Assembly: GCF_918797505.1 (NCBI RefSeq)
Contig: NC_092793.1
Coordinates: forward strand, 77,869,912 to 77,933,911
Reading direction: 5' to 3'
Length of the DNA stretch: 64,000 nt
Source: Bemisia tabaci
Taxonomy: Eukaryota > Arthropoda > Insecta > Hemiptera > Aleyrodidae
The notes beneath the pieces are model-generated. The model did no database searches. It was given only the letters and a program-made list of their open reading frames with translations, and was not told the origin of the DNA. Positions 55,998-64,000 of this stretch are shown here, one piece after another. A program made the translations under genes and the position numbers. Within the stretch, counting starts at the first letter, position 1. Each line of letters begins with the position of its first letter.

Positions 55998-56253
55998 TCG
56001 ACGGTGCAAGTCGGCAATCACATAACTCGATTTGCGACGTCGCAGACTTCCTGTCATACTTTATTTTTTAAACGGTAAACTATTCAACGGCAATTCTTTA
56101 AAATTTCCATGATTTTTCTTCTCCTTGCGAAGAAAATTATGCAAAAACCTCAAGGAATGATGCCAATTTGTTCTCCTTTAAAAAAATAACATAGACGCGG
56201 AGATTTTCAGACACCGCAAACGAGATATGTGATTGCCGACTTGCTCCGTCGAT
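55998..56253. repeat. 256-bp CGACGG...CCGTCG MITE family, reference copy
   Basis: atcgacggtgcaagtcggca with atcacataac at the left and the inverted atgtgattgccgacttgctc with cgtcgat at the right. Uninterrupted. Internal markers are gcagacttcctgtcatactt and ctcaaggaatgatgcc. Confidence 0.85.
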
Positions 56254-57739
56254 TTGGTACTGTCGGACCTTTTTTTTCACATTTATTCAATTTCTTAAAG
56301 AAAATTAAATTTACGTATTTGTTTAAAAAGTATTTCTGGTTCCAGTATGATTTTTGGCGTTCTTTTGAGCTCATTGTAATTTCTTTCCACTTTGAAATGA
56401 TGGCGCTTCCAATATCCTACGAAGCCTTTTACGAAGGGTTCAAGAAGCGTGGGCCGCGAATCAGCTCTCATCTGAGCAGCGAGAAGGAGAAGACTCCAAG
56501 AAAACTGTATGCAATTGCCTGTTCCTTGCTCTTTACACGGAGTAAGCCTCCTAGCACCAACCAGCGACCCTGGAACTTGAGTGGATCTAAGAATCCATCC
56601 GGATAATCTTGAGGCGACAATATTTCAAAGACTGTTTACTTGGCACTATATGGCAACTTTATCCTAGGAGTCCTACAGAACTCTCGATGTGACCTTAGCA
56701 TGAGCTCACAAAGGGGAAGAAACATCTGCTCCTTTGTCAGGCAGCGAGTCTGAACAAGAAACATAGCGCACCACTTCCTCCTCGTAGAATAGTACACCGC
56801 CACGCCTGCCCATCTCTGTCTTTCGATCTTCTCGTCTTACCCCTCTTTCTCTTGCAGCCCTTGTCTTGTTACGTAAATCAGTTCATGCAGGAGCTCAGCG
56901 GCCTATGTCTTACTGAGCCCTGCCTCAATGCTGTCTTAAGGAACTCAAAGCTCATCAGAAAGCGGCGATGGCAGGGTTTAGCGGTTATCGCGCGAGTGGT
57001 TCTCAGAGTACGTGCCAAGCGTCCAAGGGTCGTTCCGGGGGTCAATAGGGGTAGGGGGTTGCTCAACACGCTGTTTCTCTGAACTGGTCGAAATATTTTT
57101 CGATAGTAACCCTGGATCACGTTAACACAGGAAGAAAAAGTAACCAATATGCTGTGCTAACATGAGAAGTTTAACACAAACTTTCGGTCAATTTCTTTTG
57201 GTTTAAGTGAATTGATTTTCTGGTTAAATTAACCAGACCGTCAGGTTAAATTTATCAAATCTCTTGATTGAAAACTTTCGATTCATGATTCATGTAACCA
57301 GCAATCCGTCTGTCCTACCGGACTAATTGCTTAAACTTCTTCATGTAGAATGCAATCTTGACGTAACATGTCTTTTGTAATACAGACAAGTAACAAGCCT
57401 ACCAGAGACTTTAAATTGCACATATATCACGTACTATTTATCTGCGGCTTTTTGATCGAGCATGATCGTCGTCAGAGACTTTGCATTAATTAAGACTGGT
57501 ACATACCAAATCCACTTAATTTATGAAACCTGTAGCGTGTCTGTCCGTCCACCGCGGTTTTCTGTTTCCTTCGAGTGGACCGCTGGACAGATTTTCCTGT
57601 GCTTGGTCTCACTTTGAAACTGATTGCGAGGAGGATGTGCATTACAATCAAATTTTTCCTCTTCGTCGATTTTTCTCTTGTAATTTTTCAAAAAAGGAAG
57701 AAACTTTTCCGTGAAATCTATGTAGGTAAAGTAGGCTCC
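56254..57739. other. Unassigned stretch with open frames
   Basis: A plus frame of 125 codons (56229-56606) starts inside the MITE end. Another runs open from 56852 to 57082 just after a strong acceptor-like ctcttgcag (AG 56856-56857). Neither is recognised and no donor pairs convincingly. Joining the second to the exon at 47938 meets stops quickly in both candidate frames. Confidence 0.2.
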
Positions 57740-58460
57740 TACGTGGTCTAATAGTGGTATCACCATAAACATCAAGCTTACTCAGAACCAACCCAAAATT
57801 TTCTCTTACCAAACGTGGAGAGGTCATTGTAACGCATCGGCAGTTCGCCTACAATTTTCGATGCAGGCAACTTGAGTTCCCACGAGGTCGAATAGTGGTA
57901 TCGTCGTGAAGTGGCACGTTTACTCAGAATACATACAAGAGGTAACTTTTTAGCAGACGGGAAGAAGCTACTTTAACGCCATGCCAGTTTGCCTTCAAGT
58001 TTTAGTGTAGGCAACATGGGCGCCCACGTGGTCGAATAGTGGTATCACCTTAAACGTCAAGCTTACTCAGAACAAACACAGAATATCCTCTTACCGAACG
58101 TGGAGAGGTGATTGTAACGCATCGGCAGTTTGCCTACAATTTTCGGTGTAGGCAACTTGAGTTCCCACGAGGTCGAATAGTGGTATCGTCGTGAAGTGGC
58201 ACGTTTACTCAGAATACATACAAAAGGTAACTTTTTAGCAGACGGGAAGAAGCTACTTTAACGCCATGCCAGTTTGCCTTCAAGTTTTAGTGTAGGCAAC
58301 ATGGGCTCCCACGTGGTCGAATAGTGGTATCACCTTAAACTTCAAGCTTACTCAGAACAAACACAGAATTTCCTCTTACCGAACGTGGAGAGGCGACTGT
58401 AACGCATTGGCAGTTGTTCGCCCAAAATTTTTGGTGTAGGCAACACGAGATCGACAAGTG
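57740..58460. repeat. Dimeric satellite, monomers 141/144 bp, dimer 285 bp
   Basis: The anchor ggtcgaatagtggtatc or close variants lies at 57745, 57886, 58030, 58171 and 58315, with spacings of 141, 144, 141 and 144. Odd and even monomers differ consistently (catcaagcttactcag versus agtggcacgtttactcag), so the true repeat is a 285-bp dimer present about 2.5 times. A degenerate monomer follows to about 58460. Confidence 0.9.
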
Positions 58461-58937
58461 GTATTATATCGTGAATGTCATGCTTTAATAAAATATTAAA
58501 AATTACAGAAGTCGCAATTGTTAGCACTAACATACCTTACCTTAATTCTACCTTGTATGTCAATGAATTAGCTCTACCGAACATGTTCCGAAAAAGATAC
58601 TGAATCAAGTAACGTCATTCATTTATAGAAATTGAAAGAGGAATTGTTTTTTCGAAAAAGACGACTTCAATGAAAAGTACCACGTAGACTACGTTGGGTT
58701 TTTTTGGATCCTTTGTCCCCCCTTGTGGGGTGACTGCGAGCTGAGTAGCTTTTCATTTTTTTTTTTTTTTTTTTCATTTTTTTTTCATTTTTTTTTTTGA
58801 GACTCCCCTACTCCCGAACTAACCGCAGGAGGAAAATGTATTTTCCATAGACAATTGATTCGCCCGCATCGCATGGACTCGCCTAGTCAATCGAATGGGA
58901 GCGAGCCACGCTCTTTTTCACCTGCTCCTAGTTCGTT
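58461..58937. other. No gene recognised; T-rich low complexity
   Basis: A run of T blocks separated by single C/A (about 58750-58798). Nothing else is seen. Confidence 0.5.
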
Positions 58938-59199
58938 CTGCCGTACTAAGCAAGAACGCCGTATGAACCTTCAGACGTTGCTAAATTTCCTCTGATAACG
59001 TAAAAACTTTCAGAGAAACTTGTGAGTAGTTTTCTTCGAATTTTTCAGAGAATTTTATTCCCAATTAAACCTGGATTCTCTAGAAATTGGAAGGAAAAAT
59101 ACCCATAAATTTTCTCGAAAATAAACTTTTTATTGGGGGGGGGGGGGGCGATTTTAGCAACGCTCGAATGCCCACACGGGGTTTTCCTTTATCGCGGCA
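58938..59199. repeat. CCGTGCTAAGGAAG family MITE, complete copy
   Basis: ctgccgtactaagcaagaac at the left with gccgtatgaaccttcag, and the inverted gggttttcctttatcgcggc at the right. A 14-base G run (59135-59148) lies inside. Confidence 0.75.
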
Positions 59200-61643
59200 T
59201 TTTTGAAATGCTTCAGAGTGACCTTGATCGATAAAGGTCTTTGCTGAGATGTGGATTTATCGATTAAGGAATTTGTATTTCTTAACCGTAAAAAACGTAT
59301 TCACAAGTTTTTCTCACCTCTCGTGACAACGCTGTTAGATTTTATCGTGTGATCTTTTGAAGTGCGGAGCGGCAGGCAGCATGCAGGAACGCAGGAACCC
59401 AAATAATTGCTGGGAGCAAGAGCTTCGATGACCTTTTCACCAGGTTCTCCTCTCGAACCCCCAGCCCTTCCCAATCTCCCAATCCGCCCTTATCCACCGC
59501 GTCGTCCCGTTTAATCATAAAAAGAAAGAGAGAAGGAGCTCAACAATCACAGTACTTAATGAAACAGAAGGGGGAGGATATTCCATAGAAACTGAGGTAT
59601 AATTTAAAGCCACCTTGTAAAGGGCAAAGCGCCCATGGCATGACCCACCCCCTTTCTCTAAACAGTTCTAATTATGTCCCTTTACGCCAGATCTATCCCC
59701 AGGTTTTTTTTATTTATCGATCTTCAAATTTTATCCTTTCGCTTCGAAACCATGCATTATTGTGCTTCATAAAAGCCAGGACTAGTACATAAGTATCACT
59801 GTGTAAAGCTAACTATTAATTGAGGAACTATTTACGGAACTTATACCATTTTGGTGTATAAAATTATAGGGATCTTATGTAGGGAAGAGGTGCAACACAC
59901 CTCCAAATTTATATGAATCGAGGCTCTTTCCAAAAATTCATAAGGTGAATTATGGGAAATATATCACCCAATAATCTCATATAAAATGGGTGAAGGAAAA
60001 GTCCCAAGGGAAGCAGGAAAGCGAAAGAAAAAACTTTTTGATAATAAATACCTACCAACAATCCAGGAAGTAGATAGGGTGATCCTATGCTACGCCAACA
60101 GTGAAAGTCGTTACAGACCTGGAGCAACAATTAGGTAGGTTGAGGATAGTCGGTTTCCTAGTTTTTATGATACTGATGCTGAATAAGGATTCATATCGAA
60201 TTCAGAACTAACTGTTTGAAAATCTGAGTCTAGATATGAAACCTAGCAATTTTTCGTGTGAGTTTACGATACAAATTTCAACGCTAAGTCATTCAGTTTA
60301 AAAACTCCCATAATAAGATCCCATGTTGTTGAGATTATGACGAAAACAGCAATTGGGCAGTTCCACTCCCCGCCCGCCTATCAAACGAGCGCTCCATGTG
60401 TGATACGTTTTTTCGCACGCCACTAGTTATCGTCGTTATCTACTCAAAAAATTTGGATTGTAACACGGAGAATTCTTTACACAGCTACAATATTTAATGA
60501 ACCATCCCTATTTAGGGGTTTTGTAGAGTTTTTGTTTCGAAAACGTAAGATTTTTAAGAGTGTATTTTGAAAATCGTCGTTATGCTAGGGACCTGGTTTG
60601 ATAATTGCGCCATCAATGTATAGGAAACTACAGAGAGGAGAGGACAGAGCAACGTGTGGGATGGCATGGAAGCCCCGAACAATAGCTCGGGGCGCTTTGA
60701 GAGAATAAAGTGAAAAACAAACACCTCTCAAGAAGGATCCGAAATAAATTTAGCCGCCGGCTTAGTATGGCGTTCGCTGCTGAGGACAGCTCATAATTTT
60801 GTCCACCCTTGCTCTTAAATAGGTTTGCAAGTGGATGCTGATGCTTACTTCAGTCTCATATTGAAAGATCTATGGAAGCCGTCGCGACTGATTTGGCTGC
60901 CGCTCAGAAAACTTGACCCGCTCCGCGCCCCGCAGAGGAACATGGCCCTCAATGAGACGGGCACCGGAGAAAATATTCGTATTTAAATTTCGGTTTGGGA
61001 CTCGAATATAGTGTGTTCTCATACGACTGAGGGCTCGTGTTGTAATACACCAAGACAGCATTTTTTCCCTTAAAGCAATCCAGATGAATTCGATCCTCTT
61101 TCCCATCGCGCAATTGAATCAAGCACAGCCCTAGTCCACGCGAGGTTAAGAGTTGTTCGTGGGCGGAACTAGGAATTTTTTTTTTTTGGGGGGGGGGGGG
61201 GCAGAAGAGCGCATCATCAAGGGGGGTCTAGCTGGGTACAATACGATACCCCACTAAAAGGGGGGTCCTTCAAGATTCTCCTAGCTCCAAAGAAGCCCCG
61301 TTTCTCCAAAGTCTCAGCCCAAGCGCTGCTTTGCTACTTTGTCAGCGCAATCCTCCCTCCCTCCCCCTCAACTGCGGACTTTATGCACAAATATTTTTAG
61401 AGACATTTTTGTGACTCTGCTTAACATGTTCATGTATTGAACATTTCAATCCTTTTTCTAAACGCAAAACATGACCTCCTAACAGAGAGGCCACTTCGTA
61501 AGATATACGCATTTTCATATGCCGGAGCATTTTATAGAAAATGGGGTGCGTGATTCTAGTGTCTTCGTGCATCTCGAACACATCCCTAAGTAGACATGTT
61601 TTCCACAAGTTGATTTTAAAATATTGATACATCATCTCTATCA
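59200..61643. other. No gene recognised
   Basis: AT-rich sequence. A T13 run followed by G14 lies at 61175-61201. Minus-strand frames at 60870-61106 and 61381-61665 have mixed composition but no recognisable domain or splice sites. Confidence 0.35.
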
Positions 61644-62608
61644 CGCCCTGGTAAAAATTGACCATAGGAGCTGCGTTTCAAAATACCATAGAAGTTCTTA
61701 TGGCCGACTGAAAAAGGCGATAGAAAATCATATAGCTGGCTGTAGAAAGTGGGAAAAATCATACGGCCGGGCTACACGAAGCGATAAAAAATTTTACAGC
61801 CGGGCTATAGTTCCTATCGCCGGGCTTTACATCTTATCGCCTGGCGCTTGCTTTTTCGCCATCGGCTATAAAGGGCTATAAGAAATTGTGTAGAAATTCG
61901 TGTGCTTTGTAAATCCTTAATTTTGTACGGAATCACCTTAATATTCACAAAACGCACATTATATTTTCCTTTACTACATATTTTTTTTCATCAATTAAAA
62001 TGAGAATAATCCATATAGAGTGTGCAAACATTTCAAAGTCATGAGTTGAAAAACGCTGACTCCACGAGATTAAACATTAGAGCCTAACACAAAGCGGAGC
62101 GGCGGCGCACTGGCGCCTACAAACCTAACAGGGATACTTCACGCATTGCGCAATGCGTGAAGTATCCCTGTTAGGTTTGTAGGCGCCAATGCGCGTTTCG
62201 CGCTGGCTGCCCGCTCGCCGCGCCGCGCCGCGCCGCAGCGTACCACGGCGCTTGAAGCAACTATTTCACACCAGAGGTATTGCAGAGTATCATACGAAAT
62301 TGAAGGCGCTCCAACATATTAGGAATGACAGGCATCCTTCAAAAGTACGGAGCTTTCCTCGCAAAATAAATCAAGATACTACGGCCCAAAAAGAGAGCGG
62401 TAGTCCAAAAACTCACTAAGTCCTAGCATCCGTAATTAATAACGTTTAGCATAAACTTTATCGCCAGGCTGTTGCGTAATCGCCATCGGCTGTAAAAGGC
62501 CATAAGAAATTGTGTTGCCGGCTATGGAAGCTATTAGAAATCTTACAGCCGGCTGTAGGTCTATGGTATTTTGGAACACAGATTCTACTGCCAATTTTTA
62601 CCAGGGCG
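61644..62608. mobile_element. 965-bp TIR element enclosing a perfect palindrome
   Basis: cgccctggtaaaaattgacc at the left, and the inverted gccaatttttaccagggcg at the right. The arms extend inward through aaaataccatag/ctatggtatttt. Interior blocks tatcgccgggctttac, tcgccatcggctataaa and catcggctgtaaaaggcc are repeated on both sides. A hairpin lies at 62105-62194. No transposase is encoded. Confidence 0.7.
62105..62194. repeat. 78-base perfect palindrome (90 with one mismatch)
   Basis: tggcgcctacaaacctaaca followed by gggatacttcacgcattgcg is mirrored exactly around the centre at 62149/62150. The perfect part is 62111-62188, and symmetry continues for six more bases per side with a single mismatched pair. 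The core matches the tandem units at 18340-18590. Confidence 0.9.
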
Positions 62609-62717
62609 TACATATTGACATCGCCTCATTCAAAGAGGCAGCGAAGGCTGTGTCTCACTCTCGGTCCCTCGATGTATTGGCAAAAGAGAGAGGAAGACTT
62701 CTATCGAAGGGGAAGAG
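62609..62717 (+). other. Coding-like stretch beside the TIR element, unassigned
   Basis: Immediately outside the right end of the TIR element an open frame reads DIASFKEAAKAVSHSRSLDV followed by LAKERGRLLSKGKR and a TGA at 62719-62721. The composition looks like a helical basic C-terminus. A donor-like gag|gtgaaa follows, with GT at 62718. No acceptor is visible because the transposon abuts the 5' side. It could be a gene or transposon relic cut by the insertion, or chance. Confidence 0.15.
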
Positions 62718-63405
62718 GTGAAACCTATCAGGAATGGGGTTAGGATTTATACTCGTATTTAATGAAATTCGCCTTCGGTCGAATACCGCAAGCCTCTCTC
62801 TTGTCGGTCTTTCCTGCTATCCTAGTAGCGAAGGTTGCAATTAATTGGAATTACATGGTAAAATTGTTATTCCTTTTGTATTGTAGTGTTACGCATGTTG
62901 CCTATCCACTACTTGAAGGAGCTCCTCTCTTCTAAATGTTGCTGTAACATTGAAACACGTTGATATTTGTATTTGCATTTCATATTGCCTATCTTTCTGA
63001 GATATTGAATTCATTCTATTGGCTGTTGAAAATCGGCATCTTTCGACCAAATTATGTAAAAAGTTCGCAATTTTAAGGTAAAAAAAATTGCTACTAACCT
63101 ACCATAGATTCTACACTTTAAGTTAACTCACTTTAAAAGTGAAATGGAAAATTCGATTTCGAAGATCCGATTCAAATAATAAAAATGAAGATGGCATATC
63201 TCTAAATTCGTCTTTTGAAAAAGGCCTGCTTATTTGACCTGGATTGTACCAAAGTACTCCCTCGATTTTATCTCTAAAAATCGATTTGTTGATTTGAAAG
63301 AGGGAAGGTGCCAATATTTTATAAGTACGTAGTTTTCATAATCAATATGTTTTTTTTCTATAATGCAGTCTATTTGATTCCACTTCCAATTTATTTTATT
63401 TTCAG

Positions 63406-63975
63406 GAGAGCCACGCCCACGATTCCGGTCACATCTTGCTACGATTCCTTATCATTCTTTGGCCCAGTGATTATTTTATACAGCTGGACGGAGAACTGAT
63501 AAGGGCTTGTGGAAGGTGGTTCATCACATATCAGCCTTTGTGAACTGTACCCACTGATCATTGCAATGAAGAGCTTGTGTCATCTATACATAGATACTTA
63601 CTCAGCAAGCTTCATAACATACCAATCAAATGCGGAGATGAATACCTACTGCCAGATAATGTGATAAACGTAATAGGATAAACGAAAAGATTTTTTTTAC
63701 TTTTGGAAGTAGATGTATTCTGTTGAATAAATTGTATTGGATTACCTCATGAAAATATATATAAATGAGGAATTCTTTTTAGGATAAACATGTTAAAAGA
63801 TTTGAATGTTTGTAGATCGGAGTGTTATTAATATTTTGTATAGGTAATTTAACAATTCGGAGGCAGTCCATGTGTTCAAGGAAAAAAATTACCTATATGT
63901 TTTAAAACTGTAAATAATACCTATTGATTAGATATATCCGACTGTTTTGCTGTAAATAAATTCATAATTTGCTTT
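63406..63975 (+). CDS. Predicted terminal exon with stop codon and 3' UTR
   Basis: The acceptor tatttgattccacttccaat through ttttattttcag has AG at 63404-63405. In the frame continuing MFGRKKTAR from 47980 the stop is TGA 63497-63499, giving 31 residues in this exon ending FFGPVIILYSWTEN. In the frame continuing MESIAAY the stop is TGA 63468-63470. The following ~480 bases are AT-rich with no long frame, as in a 3' UTR. The coding part is short either way. A weak donor-like aag|gtggtt at 63516 leaves open that the exon is internal. Confidence 0.45.
63726..63731 (+). terminator. Polyadenylation signal, proximal
   Basis: AATAAA within gttgaataaattgtattgg, about 230 bases after the later of the two candidate stop codons. 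Confidence 0.4.
63955..63960 (+). terminator. Polyadenylation signal, distal
   Basis: AATAAA within gctgtaaataaattcataat. A T-rich stretch (catatttttctatg) follows 25-40 bases downstream, as expected of a downstream element. Cleavage would fall near 63975. Confidence 0.5.
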
Positions 63976-64000
63976 TAACATCTTGTCATATTTTTCTATG

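Larger units (their letters stand above)
23290..63980 (+). other. Proposed plus-strand transcription unit (four exons)
   Basis: A CpG promoter with first exon (to 23826), exon 28900-28977, exon 47938-48005 and terminal exon 63406 to about 63975 share the same strand and have GT/AG boundaries in order. Introns would be 5.1, 19.0 and 15.4 kb and are packed with repeats. Joining exons 3 and 4 leaves two short frames open. From ATG 47980 the product is 39 residues (MFGRKKTAR... ending ILYSWTEN). From ATG 47942 it is 42 residues (MESIAAYSPTLKR... ending PYHSLAQ). Neither is recognised. The unit could instead be a lncRNA, or coding exons could have been missed. Confidence 0.4.

Noticed and set aside
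56852..57082. Additional coding exon of the proposed gene after ctcttgcag
   Set aside because: The open frame is phase 0, but joining from 48005 leaves phases that hit a stop after a few codons (47980 frame) or about 18 codons (47942 frame). No good donor, only a weak aga|gtacgt.
57740..58460. CRISPR array
   Set aside because: Repeats are 141/144-bp contiguous satellite monomers without unique spacers, in a eukaryotic genome.

Overview
This is a eukaryotic, gene-poor, repeat-saturated window from an arthropod genome. The only credible host gene signals are widely spaced exons with GT/AG boundaries; everything else that can be named is transposon-derived. I recognise several repeat families as ones I associate with the whitefly Bemisia tabaci or close relatives (for example elements ending in TGGACCACTAGACAAGG, CCGTGCTAAGGAAGAACGCC and GGACTGCATTTTGCAATT). 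That assignment is from memory, not from a search. There are no operons, CRISPR arrays, rRNA genes or convincing tRNA genes.

Host gene: one plus-strand transcription unit can be proposed, running from about 23.3 kb to 63.98 kb. A GC- and CpG-rich promoter and first exon (23290-23826) ends in a CAG|GTGAGC donor. A 78-base exon (28900-28977) is closed in all three frames, so it would be 5' UTR. A 68-base exon (47938-48005) carries two alternative start codons. A final exon begins at 63406 and ends in a 3' UTR with two AATAAA signals. If these four exons are the whole transcript, the product is either a 39- or 42-residue micropeptide or a long non-coding RNA. Coding exons I cannot see may also exist. 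I do not recognise the protein. The introns (about 5, 19 and 15 kb) are filled with repeats.

Repeats: more than 50 elements were delimited by eye. Most are short non-autonomous inverted-repeat (MITE-like) or foldback elements of 120-500 bp in about 15 families, several with multiple copies. Nesting is clear at 11.1-11.6 kb, 28.2-28.7 kb and 30.5-31.3 kb, and gives the relative age of families. Larger structures are a near-perfect 0.6-kb palindrome at the left edge, a 1.27-kb composite element at 17.6-18.8 kb, a 0.55-kb TIR element at 32.7 kb and a 0.97-kb TIR element at 61.6 kb that encloses a 78-base perfect palindrome. Retro-elements are a poly(A)-tailed retroposed fragment with 12-bp target-site duplications (5.35 kb), a tRNA-derived SINE-like tandem (47.3-47.9 kb) directly upstream of an exon, and the frameshifted C-terminal end of a non-LTR reverse transcriptase (49.2-49.7 kb, minus strand). 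Tandem arrays lie at 18.3, 24.1, 38.3 and 57.7 kb.

All coordinates were read by eye, so element edges may be off by a few bases. I found no evidence of a novel multi-gene system. The most interesting items are the possible micropeptide or lncRNA gene, the foldback element flanked by 36-bp direct repeats (35.9 kb), and repeat cores that occur in both tandem and palindromic or dispersed form.
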